From positions 372,001 through 436,000 of the forward strand of contig JACDTU010000012.1 of NCBI GenBank assembly GCA_022376465.1: DNA of 64,000 nt, in the 5' to 3' direction. Origin of the DNA: Cubamyces lactineus (taxonomy: Eukaryota; Basidiomycota; Agaricomycetes; Polyporales; Polyporaceae). Below are positions 47,800 through 58,955 of this stretch, piece by piece. How positions within the stretch are numbered: position 1 is the first letter of the stretch; every line of letters begins with the position of its first letter. Below the pieces are notes generated by a model that was given only the letters and a program-made list of their open reading frames with translations, was not told where the DNA came from and ran no database searches. The position numbers and the translations under genes are program-made.

Positions 47800-49283
47800 T
47801 TACCCGACGATGGAGAAGTATCCGAGCCGAACAACAGGCTCAGGCTGGCCACGACCGCGGCCGCGACCCCTCCCTCGCCCACGTCCTGGTCCAGAGTCGG
47901 TACCCGCGTGAGGGTGCGCGCCAAAGCCAGAACCACCATCGCCGTATGCTCTCGGTTTGCCCTGGTACGCGCGAGGAACACGGCCCATTCTCGGGAAACC
48001 ATCCTCATCTACGTCCATCATCGGAATACCAGCAGGCGCGGCGCTTGACGAGGGGTATCGGGGCGCCGGAGAGCGGGTGTACGAGTGAGAGGACATCTCG
48101 CCTGCAGGCCTCGGTGGTGCGAAGCCGGCCACCGGGCTCGGTGATGGTGAAGGTGTATGCACATGTGCCCCAGGAACAAACGCGGTGGCAGACGGTGAGA
48201 GAGGGCGAGCTTGTGGGTGCCGCTGGCGGCCGCGACGAGGGAAGCGCCCTCCGCGGAAGGGCTCCTGTGTGCCATTCGGACCGGTGCCGTCATTGACTCT
48301 GGGAGGGCGTGGAGGCGGTGGAGGACCTGGATCATAGTACGGATTGAACGGATGCCATAGAGTGCCAGAAGATGGTTGGTAGAGGTAGCCGTTGATGACG
48401 TCAAAGGTGTACCAAACGCGCTGTGGTACGGGGGACATTGCGGAAGCCATTCTAACCAATCGGAGGTAGAGCACCAGGCCGGCATGGCAATCGTTGGCAG
48501 CATCTGCACAGCATATTATTGAGCATCATCATAGCAGCTAAGATCTGTGGTAGGCACGTACACTGTTGCTGGCGAAGGTCCAGCGGCTGTTCCCAGTTAC
48601 TTGTCTGCACCTTACCCTTCTGTAGGGTCAACTCCTCGTACGCTTCGCACAGTCGTGATAAGCCAATGGGGCTCGCATATTTGCCCTTCCACCTAGGGTT
48701 GTCTACCGTCCGGGCCAGGAGGGACAGATCTACACAGTTCCGGGTATCCACGCCATGATCCTCGTACAACTTCTTACAGTCCTCTGAAGTCAAGCGTGTC
48801 AGCGAATCCCATGATGCTAGCGTAGACAAACTCACTCTGTATTCCTACACCAGCTTTCACGATCGATTCGTCGGCGAGCAACTCACGGAGTTTCTCAGGG
48901 AATGCTGGTCCTTAAATGAGCAAAGTTCCATATGCACAGCCTAGTTACTCACTGTGCATATAGGATACATGAATGAGCAGGATCAGCTCTGCGCTGGCAA
49001 GCTGGACCAGAGCAACAGGGTTCTCGGGTCTGCCCTTGACGAAATTGGGCTTCCACTCAAGGTCGAACCCGAGGACCTTGGTGTTGAGTTGAGCGATAGC
49101 TTGGTTCGCCGCTTCTACATTCTGAATGTACACGAGGCGAGTGCTAGGGGACTTGTTCGACCAAGAATAGAGGTCGTAGACGCGTGCAGGCTCTTGGGGT
49201 TGATTGGCATCCTGGTTGGTTGACTGACCTCCAGTCGTGTGAGTCGAAGAGGATCCTTGAGGAATAAACGAGGCAGTAGACAT
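47800..49283 (-). CDS. 3'-5' exonuclease (DEDDy, WRN-like) with C-terminal RG-repeat tail
   Basis: RNase D/WRN-type exonuclease. It starts MSTASFIPQGSSS; motif I is LGFDLEWKP (Asp, Glu), motif II lies in the DCKKLYEDHG region, and motif III is YAANDCHAG. The Tyr of motif III is created by splicing: exon end CAG T joined to AT GCT gives QYAAND. Skipping or shifting this intron by two bases gives a different residue, so the GTACGT donor (not GTGTAC) is chosen. The region YASPIGLSRLCEAYEEL is typical. C-terminal to the domain lies a Pro-rich and RG-rich tail with an (RG)n run at 47847-47888, then QPEPVVRLGYFSIVG. RG tails usually bind RNA or become methylated. Likely nuclear; acts on DNA or RNA 3' ends. 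An upstream Met (49307) is an alternative start. Confidence 0.85.
47847..47888 (-). repeat. RG-repeat coding tract
   Basis: GGxCGx-type triplets encode a perfect GRGRGRGRGRGRG run at the end of the exonuclease. A coding low-complexity repeat, probably RNA-binding or a methylation site. Confidence 0.7.
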
Positions 49284-49759
49284 GGTAAGAGGTAATGGCG
49301 GAAGCAAGGAGGCTTAGATTGGGGGCATGCGGAGTCGTGCAGGTCGGGTATGAAACACAGTGACCAATAGAGTCAGGCACGAGTGGCAGATGGTTACGAA
49401 TCGCGGCGGTGTGCAAGGATGAATGTATGCGCACAAGGGCAGGACAGCAGACAAATCGGCAGCGAAGTGTGGATGGTGGGAGTATACAAGAGAAGAGTGC
49501 CGCAGCAACCTCCGAGCGGGTGGCTGCGACTGTGAGGGCGTCGGGAGTCGAGAAGCTGTGGAAGACGGACAACCTTGATCTGGTCTATGGGCGTCTAAAA
49601 CGACGTTGCTATCACGTGTATGCGCGTCGAGTACCGATTAGATAAGCGCCACGCGACGCGTCAGCTTGGGACTGAGGTCATCTCGATTCAGTCGGTCCAG
49701 ACGCGCGTACTCACCGTACTTTACTTTCCGACCACCATCGTCCACGATTGTCTGCAGCC
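49284..49759. promoter_or_regulatory. Divergent promoter between the exonuclease and NPL4
   Basis: About 475 bases between two starts pointing apart; likely bidirectional. Includes part of the 5' UTRs. No TATA-like box in a convincing position was found by eye. Confidence 0.5.
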
Positions 49760-52061
49760 ATGGTGTGTATTTTAACCAGAACCTCTAGAACAACTACTAA
49801 TGTTCTGCAACAGCTGATCAGGATTAGGTCAAAGGACGGGAACTTCCGCTTCGAATTCCAGCCGACCGCGGATATATCAGAGCTTCTTTCAAAGGTACGC
49901 CCTCAATTGATCTACGACATGTATCTATGCTAAGCGTTGCGTCTAGGTTTTGGAGACCTCTCCAGATGCCGACCCGTCTACTGTCACGATCTCCAACCAA
50001 CCACGAGGAAATGAGGTGCCAGTTTCGACATTGAAAGGCCGTGATTTGCAAGCACTTGGATTGAAGTGCGTAAATCCATCTCATGTCTTGTGTATTCACC
50101 GCCAACCAGGTCGACTACAGGCATGGCGATCTACTGTTTGTTGGATATCAAACCAAAGCAACACCAGAGGCCCCCAAGACCTCCGCAAGTGCTACCGCAG
50201 TAGACTCGGGAAGCCAGGACACATCAAAGCGGCCTTGGGATGCAGTAGCGGAGGATCCTGTGGACCGTTACTGGCGTTCGCAAGAAGGTAAAATTCCTCG
50301 CGGACGTGACTCTCGTTTCTGCAAGCACGGAGCCAATGCAATGTGCGACTACTGCATGCCTCTGGAACCCTACGATGCCGCATACCACACGGAACATAGC
50401 ATCAAGCACCTCTCATACCATGCGTACATCCGCAAGCTAACGCCCAAAGCCTCGTCCTCTGCTTCCGTAACATCCATCCTGCCGCCACTAAACCCGCTGT
50501 CCTACAAGGTCAAGACTCCTTGTCCTACCGGCGGCCATCCACCGTGGCCTGCAGGTATTTGTACAGCTTGCCAACCTTCTGCTATCACTCTTCAGAGTCA
50601 ACCCTTCCGTATGGTTGACCATCTTGAAATCGCTTCTCCTGAAATTGTTGACCGCTTCCTGGAGGCATGGCGCAGGACAGGTGTTCAAAGATTTGGCTGG
50701 CTCATCGGACACTACGAGCCGTACCCCGATGTGCCCATGGGAATCAAAGCTGTCGTAGAAGCCATCCACGAGCCCCCGCAAGAAGGCGAGGTTGACGGGT
50801 TGACGCTCGGCGTACCATGGGAGGACGAGCCGCGGATCCGCGCCTTGGCCGCTCAATCGAGTACACCGCTGCAGATCGTGGGGTACATCTTCACCGACCT
50901 TGAGCCGACAGAAGAAGACCGCTCCAAGCTCAAATACAAGCGCCATCCGCAGTCGTTCTTCCTCTCCTCGCTTGAGGTGATCTTCGCTGCCAATGTACAG
51001 AATGCGAATCCGACACCATCACGCTCGTCGTTCACGGGCAAGTTTGGTTCGCGAATGGTCACCGCGGTGCTCACTGGTACCGAAGAGGGAGGCATTGATG
51101 TCTCTGCGTATCAAGTCTCGGAGCAAGCGTGTGCTATGGTCGATGCAGACATGATCGAAGCGAGCGTTGACCCCGGCATCATGCGCGTGAAGGAGGAGGA
51201 CCGTGAGGAAGGGACGGCTCGCTATGTCCCGGACGTGTTCTTCAGATACAAGAACGAGTATGGTCTGGATGTGCAGAAGAACGCCAAGCCTTGCTTCCCT
51301 GTAGAGTACCTCCTCGTGAATGTGAGTCATTCTTGCGGACGTTCTGTCGCTGGTATCGTTCTCATTCGCTGTGCCACAGGTTACCCACGGCTTCCCTCAG
51401 AACCCTTCCCCATTGTTCCGCTCAATCAAGTACAAGATCGAGAACAGGCCGGGTCTCGAGGATCAGAGTACCGAAGATGTGCTCCGGCAGCTCGCGCAGC
51501 TCGAGGCTTACGATATCCCCGAGAGTTCACACGGTGGTGACCTCCAGAAACGACAAGTGCTAGCGCGATTCATCAGCGACTGGCACCTGATAGCGTTCCT
51601 CGGCACCACTGGGCTGATCAGCGAGGTGGGTTGGAGCCGAGCTTGTTTATATGAACTTCTCTCACCTCGTCGCCATCTAGAATGATCTGCGGATACTCAT
51701 GCGGACTGCGACTGTGCCCAACATCGAAAGCCCAACCGTTCTTGACGAACTCCTGCGCACGGAAGGGTGGTTAACGCTCATGACCTTCGCTCAAGAAATC
51801 GCTCGTGAGTATAATCGTTATGTTGGCGCGTGATCTCTGTGGACTAAAATGTTTTCAGCCAAACGTCCATCCAATGCTGGTATTTCTTCGAGCTCGCACG
51901 CGCCAATGGATACGGACATCCCACCAGAGGTGTTCGACCAAATCGCACGCGAAGAGGCTGCACAGAGCAGCAGCAATACGAACGTGCGCGTATGCCCACA
52001 CTGTACGTTCGAGAACACCCATGGGGGCAGCGATTGCGAAGTGTGCGGACTGCCGTTGTAG
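49760..52061 (+). CDS. NPL4: NPL4, ubiquitin-binding cofactor of Cdc48/p97
   Basis: NPL4 with Ufd1 recruits ubiquitinated clients to the Cdc48/p97 ATPase for ERAD and chromatin extraction. The initiator ATG (49760-49762) ends its exon; after a GTGTGT...CAG intron the reading is LIRIRSKDGNFRFEF, giving the canonical MLIRIRSKDG start. It continues with the UBX-like N-terminus, HGDLLFVGYQTKA, the NPL4 zinc-finger residues FCKHGANAMCDYCMPLEPYD and PWPAGICTACQPS, the inactive MPN-like NPL4 core (VDRFLEAWRRTGVQRFGWLIG, TPLQIVGYIFTDLEP, FGSRMVTAVLTG) and a C-terminal NZF zinc finger VCPHCTFENTHGGSDCEVCG. The complete set of family domains is present, ending at 52061. Confidence 0.95.
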
Positions 52062-52965
52062 CCTGAGTACGAGTTGGAGAGGAAAGGTGACGAATTACGG
52101 CGGTAGTAGTATATACAACTACTGAACAATTGTACAAATACATGTGGAGCAAACTTGAGCGCGACAGGCAGAGATACCCGGATGTGATCTCGAAGTGCGC
52201 GCAATCACGACTCTCGCCTCTTTGCGATTGGGAGGATGGGGATTATGCGGCGCTGAACCCATGACTGCACATATCAGAACGCGTCGCGACGCGTGTGTGG
52301 CGTGGGCGCTTGGATAGAGTGGGCAGCACGTGAGCGCGCTGTGTCGCGACCGCCGGTTCGAGTGTCGCAATCGTGCGCGGGGATGGCGCACTCGACGCGC
52401 GAGGACCTATCACGACCGACTGAATGCGAACGGCCACTCGACAGCTTGCGTTCGCGTTGCGCGTCCGGGCACGGTATTGCAAATGGGCCCTGCTTCACCC
52501 CGCGGAGGACGAGCACGCGCACCGCTCTCGCCCGGGACGCTGACACCAGCCTGACGAGGGCGAGGGGCCCGGTCGTGGAAGGATTGCGCTATTGCGCCGC
52601 GAGCCCCCTGGCTGACGTCGACGCTCGACACCCGGATCTCGCGGTGCGCAAGCTCTGGGATCGCGCGTCCTTGCCTGCATCGCTCGTATCGTTCGCACAT
52701 CCCGCGTCCCAACCACCTGCATCTGCAGCCGCTGCGACAGAGAGCCCAGCGTCCCCCCAGCCGCAGCGTCCGATCTGTGCTCTTGTGCGTGTTGTTGAAC
52801 TCGTGAGTAGGCAGAGAGAGCCCGTCAGAGAGCGCTCATCCGCACGAACAATTGGTCGTCCCGTCATTCGCCCCGAGTCCGGGGGCCCACGCGCGGAAAG
52901 CGAGGCTTCCTTCTCCTTCTCCTGGCAGATTGGCACTGTGGTCGTTTTATGAAGAGAGCAGCATC
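52062..52965. promoter_or_regulatory. Upstream region and possible long leader of the bZIP gene
   Basis: About 900 bases between NPL4 and the bZIP start, high in G+C towards the 3' end. A 219-residue plus-strand ORF (52293-52952) ends just before the bZIP ATG; its composition (Arg, Ala, Ser) has no domain, so it is more likely leader sequence with upstream ORFs than a separate gene. Confidence 0.45.
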
Positions 52966-55061
52966 ATGCCAGGGCTCCTCTTGTCGCACCACGGACCCGT
53001 TGACACTACCGCCACCGCCGTTACCGCCGCCGGGAGAGATAGCCCCATCATCCCTGTTGGCACGAGTTCCGGCTCGACGTTCTCGACTGCACCCTTCCGT
53101 GACGGTCGCGCGAACGTAAACGCCACCGCAGGCGCGTCGTCGTCCCATCAGCGCGAAGACGACGGCGAGGATCGACACCGACATCAGCCCCAGCACCGAC
53201 ATCATCGAGGCGGAGGAGACAGCGACGAGGGCGAGAGACACGACGAAGACGACGAGGACGACGACTTGTTTGGCGACGCAGGGCTTGACGCAGATACTGA
53301 CTTTGACTTTGACGTCGATATGGATCGGAGGCCTCCGAGCGGGCACGGCGACAGGCCGTCTAGTGGAAGTGGGAGTGGAAGCGGGGGCAGCAAAGGGAAA
53401 CAGGGATCCGCACAGCGCGGCCAGCAGCAACCTCGTCGAGGACGGTCGGCGAGTCAGCCGATACCACAACAGCCCATCGCGGGGCCGAGCAGGGTACGTC
53501 CGCGTCCACGTTGTATATCCCGATCGTCGTTGCGTCCGAGCCGTCATCCATCCTCCCGTCCGCATTCGTATCTCCTGTCTCCTGCATGCGCTTTCCTCCT
53601 TTCTTTCTCATGCTCCCGAGTGATGTTAGAGCAACAGAGAAGGATGCGATGCTGACATCCAGTCGCTCTAATGACAGGTGCCAGAGATCGACTTCGGGTT
53701 TCTGCAACACCAGTTTGGGACCGGACCAGAGGGGATGCAGCAGGATCCCGCGGGGTACGAAGAAGACGCCATCGCGCGCGCGTTGCTCGCCATGCAACAA
53801 CAGCAACAACATCAGCAACAGCAACAGCAACATCAGCAGTCGAGCACGTCAGGGCATGTACCAGCCGGCGCAGGCACTCCAGGTGGACTACCGCAAATGC
53901 AGCTGCCGCCGTCCCTCGGTGGGGCATCGACGCAGAACCCCCAGCTGATGGACATGTTCCTCGCGATGCTGCCGTACCTGCAGGCCTTGCAGCAACAGCA
54001 GCATCCCCAACAGCCGCAACAACAGCATCCTCAGCACCAACAGGGCCATGGCCATGGCCTTCCACACCATCTCTCCCAGCACCAGCAACAGCCGCATGCC
54101 CAGACACAATTCAGCCAGCATGGGCATCCATCGCGCCCCCAACAGCAGCCCGATCCGCTCACGCTCCCGCACCACTCACACCAGCAACATGCGCTGCAGC
54201 AGCAGCAGCAGCAACACTCGCCATTCGCGCTTCACCCACCCCAGCAATTGCCGCCCATCCAGCGCGCGCCCTCTCAGCAGAGCGCGAGCGGGTTCGGGTT
54301 CACCATGGGCCCGCCGCAGGTCCCCGCGCACGCGCCAGACGTGCAGATGAGCTTCGTCGGCGGGCAGCACTTCGGCTCGCTCCCGCCACCAGAGCTGCCC
54401 GCCGCGACACCACCAGGGCCTGCGCGAGAGAGCATGATGCCGCCGCCACCGCGTCCCCCGGCGTCACAGGCGAGCAACACGCCCTCTCCCGAGGCCACGG
54501 CGCATATGGAAACGGCGGAGGCAGAGGCCATCGCGGCCGCTGAAGACAAGAGGCGGAGGAATACCGCCGCGTCAGGTGCGTTCGCCCGCCTACCTTCTAC
54601 TCGTTGGTCGCCGTTGTGTTGCTGACCCCGCGCATTCGTACACAGCGCGATTCCGGATCAAGAAGAAGCAATGGACGCTGAACCTCGAGCGAACGATCTC
54701 GGACCTATCCGGGCGCGTCGAGGAGCTGGAGCGCGAGGCGGCGGAGTTGCGCCGCGAGAACGGGTGGCTGAAGGAGATCGTGATGCTGAAGAGCAAGCGG
54801 TTCGCGGGCGTGGTGCCCAACCTCGAGCCTCCGCCGTCGCTGACGTCCGACTCCGCGTCCGGGTCGACGTCGGGGGCGGCGGGGCAGGGCGGCGGGAGCG
54901 GGGGAAGCGGGCCGGACGTACAGAGTCCCGCGGCGAGCAGAATAGATTCGCGCGAGACCAGCCGGGAGAGTTCAACGGAACCGATTCGGAGACGAGGGCG
55001 GGGTGGCGGGGGCGGGGCGGAAGAGAAAGGCAAAGGCAAAGAGCGTCAGCATTCTCCATGA
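52966..55061 (+). CDS. bZIP transcription factor of CYS3/MetR type, poly-Q rich
   Basis: Nuclear DNA-binding regulator. It starts MPGLLLSHHGPVDTT; an acidic patch (DDEDDDLFGDAGLDADTDFD) and His/Gln-rich activation regions fill most of the protein, with poly-Q and QH repeats near 53794-53839 and 54180-54217. The bZIP is split by an intron: EDKRRRNTAAS joins ARFRIKKKQ (the basic region NTAASARFR of the CYS3/MetR/GCN4 type), then the zipper LERTISDLSGRVEELEREAAEL with regular Leu/Val/Leu spacing. The end is Ser/Gly-rich with RRRGRGGGGG and stop TGA. CYS3/MetR orthologs activate sulfur assimilation genes; the family match is to the basic region, so a sulfur role is inferred from that homology only. 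Confidence 0.9.
53794..53839 (+). repeat. CAA/CAG triplet repeat (poly-Q)
   Basis: Interrupted CAA/CAG run encoding glutamines with occasional His in the activation region of the bZIP gene. A second run lies at about 54180-54217. Such runs vary in length between strains. Confidence 0.85.
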
Positions 55062-55400
55062 ACGACTTATTTATGATACCTGTACTGTTCGTCGGCGGGT
55101 CATGTTGCGTGCACGTTGCGGGGGGCGTTGTGGGGAACGATGCGCGCGCGGAGGGCTGAGTGCAGCAGCTTTGTATACTATGGCGTAGACCCGAATTCCG
55201 AATTGCATGACGAGAAGCGCCCGACAAGCCTATCGCTGCACTGCGTCAATTCCGAATTCGCGTCACAAGGCCTTCGTGCCTGACTTAGCGACGCGTCTGC
55301 CACGTGACGTGCCGAGCCCCCGAAGCGCCGCCACCAGCGACCATCGCAGTCGTCGAGCTTGTCGTTGTGCTCGCTGTGCTCAGGTTCTCTACGCTGCACT
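55062..55400. other. Spacer between bZIP and COX19
   Basis: About 340 bases, both genes on the plus strand. Holds the bZIP terminator and COX19 promoter. No extra gene recognised. Confidence 0.5.
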
Positions 55401-55870
55401 ATGTCTTTCGGTCGGCCACCCTCAATCTCAGTGGGCTTCTCAGCTACCCCTCCTGTGCGTCGATATCTCTAGCATATACTGCGAGGCGTGTACTGAGACC
55501 TGATAGGATCGGGGCTCTTTCCCCCTGGATCACTACGGTGTGTACCTTCCTGGCAAGCCCCGCAACGATAAGTATACTCATGTATGTATGTGTGCAGGGG
55601 AATGCAAGCAATACATGCAGACATATCTAAATTGTCTGCGTAAGAACGGCAACAACTCCACCCCCTGCAGGCATCTCAACAAGGACTATCTCGAGTGCCG
55701 CATGAACCGGTGCGTCCTCCTTCATACCCGTGTCCTCGTCTTTGCTTATGCGAGTTGACAGTGGTCTTATGGAGCGCGACGACTGGCGAAATCTGGGCCT
55801 GAATGGCGTTGGAGAGAGCGGGTCGAGTACTGTGGTCAAAGACAATCCGAAGGATAGACCTAACGTCTAG
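55401..55870 (+). CDS. COX19: COX19, copper-linked cytochrome c oxidase assembly factor
   Basis: Small mitochondrial intermembrane-space protein imported by the Mia40 disulfide relay and needed for copper delivery to complex IV (family knowledge). It starts MSFGRPPSISVGFSATPP, with short exons adding FPLDHYG in front of ECKQYMQTYLNC. The twin CX9C motifs are CKQYMQTYLNC and CRHLNKDYLEC, followed by RMNRGLMERDDWRNLGLNG, very close to COX19 of yeast and animals. It ends KDRPNV at TAG 55868-55870. The intron after CRMNR separates the last Cys pair from the C-terminal helix. Confidence 0.92.
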
Positions 55871-56835
55871 CTGTCTCATACACACTTTTCCGTTCGTCAT
55901 TCATGCCAGTCTCTCACCACGCTTACTGTATCATGTTGTTTCTCATAGGATATACGCACGTCTTAGCTTGCTGTCGTAAACACCCCTACTCATGGACCCA
56001 CTACCACATCATCTTGCACGTCCCGCAGCCTGGCCAGTCACCCGGGATGCTCGTGAATCACTGGGCAGATCCGCGCGCACGAGGACAGCTTGGACACTAT
56101 GTAAGGAACCTTTCTGAGATTCATCACCCTGCCCTCGGTCAGGCGGTCAAGCGACTGGGCTCTCACCTGGAGGTGTCTGGACAAGCGACGGGAGGCAGAA
56201 GCTTTAGTTCATAACCTCAAGCAACCCATTCGACTAGCCTGGGGTCTATGAAAAAACCACGTTTGTACACTGCCATGGCATAACGGCATACAACCGCGTG
56301 CGTCGAGCAAATTCTAAACCACTCGGAGACATCCATCCAACAGCCAGCGACACCCGTCCCTTTGACTCTCAATTGCACGGAAAGCACGTTTCCCGCTCTG
56401 ATAGGCCACGCCCTCCGATGTTCCGTTGCCCCGGCGGAATCGCTCGTACTCTGTGGGCGCGGCAGAAATTTGGCATGCGGACGCCCGTGCATGGACTGTG
56501 CGCTTCCCGAAAAGGCGGCCCCGCTGCCTATTTGGGAGATCCTCATGAACGTTCGTACTGCACGCGCAGGACGACGAGCAGGGGCTGCGCTGCTCGCCCA
56601 CTCGCGACTCGCCCATCGCCCGCACGAACGTGGAACGTGCCATGCCCTTCGCAGCGGTATGGGTTGGAGTGGGCTTCCTGATCGTCCCGAGTGCAGTTTG
56701 GAGAGAGGCTGACGGATGCGGAGGCGTGCAGTATATCCATAGCTTCACAGCAGACATGTGGTATGTCGCTACCCCGCGTATCTGCCTTCTCTCCGCCCCG
56801 TATCTGCGCTTGCTGCGAGCGACCTGCTGCCCGCC
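55871..56835. other. Intergenic, about 960 bases, with one odd ORF
   Basis: Begins just after COX19. An ORF at 55903-56214 reads SWTHYHIILHVPQPGQSPGM and then LGQAVKRLGSHLEVSGQ; it is protein-like but has no recognised family and no start context. The minus-strand 277-residue ORF (56314-57147) overlaps the start of the next gene and is rejected. Confidence 0.4.
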
Positions 56836-58561
56836 ATGTTCGCACCTTTCGCGCTCGTCGCTAACCTCGCTAGCGAGGTGTTTCTGAGCCTCGCTTCGCC
56901 CGCCCAGCGACCCCTGACGACCTCCACAAGCTACCACAAGTTCTTTGACGTCCAAGTGCGTTCCGATCGCCTCCCCACGCCGTTTTACGTACTCATTAGC
57001 GTCGCGCGTCGCGAACAGGCACATCGCGGTGGGAGAGGAAACACGATAGAGAACACCTTGCCGAGCTTTGCATGGTGCGTTCGTTGTGGGCCCGTTGCCG
57101 CGGAGTGCGGATGCGCTAACCGACGGTAACGTCCGCAGGGGGCTCATCGACGGCGCGACGACCTTAGAACTCGATAATGGGATTACAAAGGTGAATATCC
57201 CGTTTGTGCGCGCGGGCGAGCGACGTACAGATCAGCGTTCAGGATGGCCATGTCATCGTCTGGCATGATGTGGAGATAACTCCGGAGAAATGTATTGATA
57301 CTCGACCTGTGGTATGTATCCCCCGACACATACAATGGGGGTAATGCGGCTGAATGTCTTGAATGCAGTACCCTGGAGATCCCGACTTCCCATATGTGGG
57401 AAAGTACATCGCCAACCTCACGTTGGCGCAGCTGCGTACAATAGACTGCGGCTCCAAACGGCAGCGCAACTATCGTACGTCGCTCGCTCCCCACGCCCCT
57501 GCGTCCGAGTTCTCGGCTCACCTGCGATTCATTACAGCTATGCAGCTCACGTACCCCGGGACGCGCATTTCGACGCTGCAGGAGGTGTTCGACTTCGTCA
57601 GCTGCGCGGACCCAAAGCACGAAGTACTGTGGAATATTGAGGCCAAGATCGACGCCCAATACCCGCAAAGGACCCGCGGCGTCACGGACTTTGTCGAGAA
57701 GCAGCATGAGGTGTTCAGGAATAGCCCGTACAAGGGCTCGATCACGGTAAGCATCTATCCTGTACTGTATGCGAGTGGATTGTGGGGCTGACAGCGATCG
57801 CGGTGATAGTATCAGAGCTTTGACTGGAGAACGATCATCGCAATGAAGGTGAGCACAGGGCATGATCGACTTCCGGAGGGCTGAACCTAATTGATGCTAT
57901 CTTTATCAGCAACTCGACAGCTCAATAATGGTGTCTGCGCTCATCGAAGAGTGCGTACCTCCACTCCCGCATCGTCTTCTGGCTACGGTCGTATTGACAA
58001 CGCACATTGGCAGCGAGACTGCGTTCATGCCCGACAACAGCACGAGCCCATGGCTCGCAGGCTTGCGTTTGGAGGACTTTCCGGGCCCTACCGTCTTCGA
58101 ACAAATCGCGCAGGCAGCGCACTACATTGGTGCAGACATCCTGTCGCCGTCTGCTGAGTCGACCTGGACTCCGGTGGCGGACCCCGAGATGGAGGGCTAT
58201 GTGCCGTTCACGACCCGGGAGATGGTAGAGGAAGGGCATCGGCTTGGGTTACTCGTTAAGCCCTGGACTGTGAGTTGTGGTCATTCGTGCTGCGATCAGT
58301 GTGAGCTTATGCGATGTGTTATAGGTCAACCGGATGAACATCGTGGACCAGCTCCTGGATTGGAAAGTGGACGGCATCATTTCAGACTGTACGTCCTTGA
58401 CGCTGTTCTCCTTCGCTGCGACTTCGTGCTCACGTTTCAATGCAGATCCCAATGTTGTGAGGCGGCATGTGAAGCAGCGGGGGCTCCCGACTGCACCGAA
58501 GCTGCCCAAACAGAGGGTGCTGAAGTGTTTGGAGGAGCATCTCGAGAGGCAGCGTGTATGA
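56836..58561 (+). CDS. Glycerophosphodiester phosphodiesterase (GDPD)
   Basis: Hydrolyses glycerophosphodiesters to glycerol-3-phosphate and alcohols. It starts MFAPFALVANLASEV, possibly a weak signal. Spliced, the catalytic core reads AHRGGRGNTIENTLPSFAW, TTLELDNGITKDGHVIVWH with the second His, EITPEKCIDT, YPGDPDFPYVGKYIANL, RISTLQEVFDFVSC, LWNIEAKIDAQYP, SFDWRTIIAMK, SALIEETTVFG, AQAAHYIGADILSP, YVPFTTREMVEEGHRLG, LLVKPWTV, then the C-terminus PKLPKQRVLKCLEEH. The HR and Glu/Asp metal ligands are present. A minor exon boundary (K joined to DGHV) was chosen over a downstream read-through. Fungal members are secreted or vacuolar; localisation here is uncertain. Confidence 0.92.
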
Positions 58562-58955
58562 TTGCGTGTATGGTTTTGTATGCTGGAGAACCGTATAGAT
58601 CTCAGCAGAAGAGTCCGATATGATAGATGTAACATTACTAGCAGTATACTAGCTTCATGGATGTACACTACTGTAAATACCCATAGAGTGTCTTCCCTTC
58701 TTACATGCCCTGACTGTCATCAGAGTTGTTGAATTGCTGTGCGGTCTGAACTGTCTCGCCACTCTGACCAGTCCCGCATACTACTAGTAGTATCCTTGTG
58801 AACCACCGTCTTGTTCACATTGAATTTCCGCTTCCGTCGGCTTTCCAAGTGCAGGCGATATTCTATGGTCATGAAGCAAGTCCACAGTTCACGTTGAAGC
58901 CGCATGGTGTAGCATAAAGTGTATCCGACATCTAAGTCTATGACAATACAAGATC
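58562..58955. other. Convergent 3' spacer between GDPD and reductase copy 3
   Basis: About 390 bases between two stop codons on opposite strands; terminators expected, nothing else recognised. Confidence 0.5.

Noticed and set aside
48505..48580. Loss of the catalytic Tyr in the exonuclease (apparent CADAAND)
   Set aside because: Produced by assuming the wrong donor; the GTACGT donor gives a split TAT codon and an intact YAAND.
53544..54543. Long ORFs in other frames of the Gln-rich bZIP (187 and 290 residues)
   Set aside because: Triplet-repeat DNA stays open in several frames; only one frame carries the bZIP motif.
56314..57147. 277-residue minus-strand ORF
   Set aside because: Antisense to the first exons of the GDPD gene; Arg/Ser-rich with no motif.
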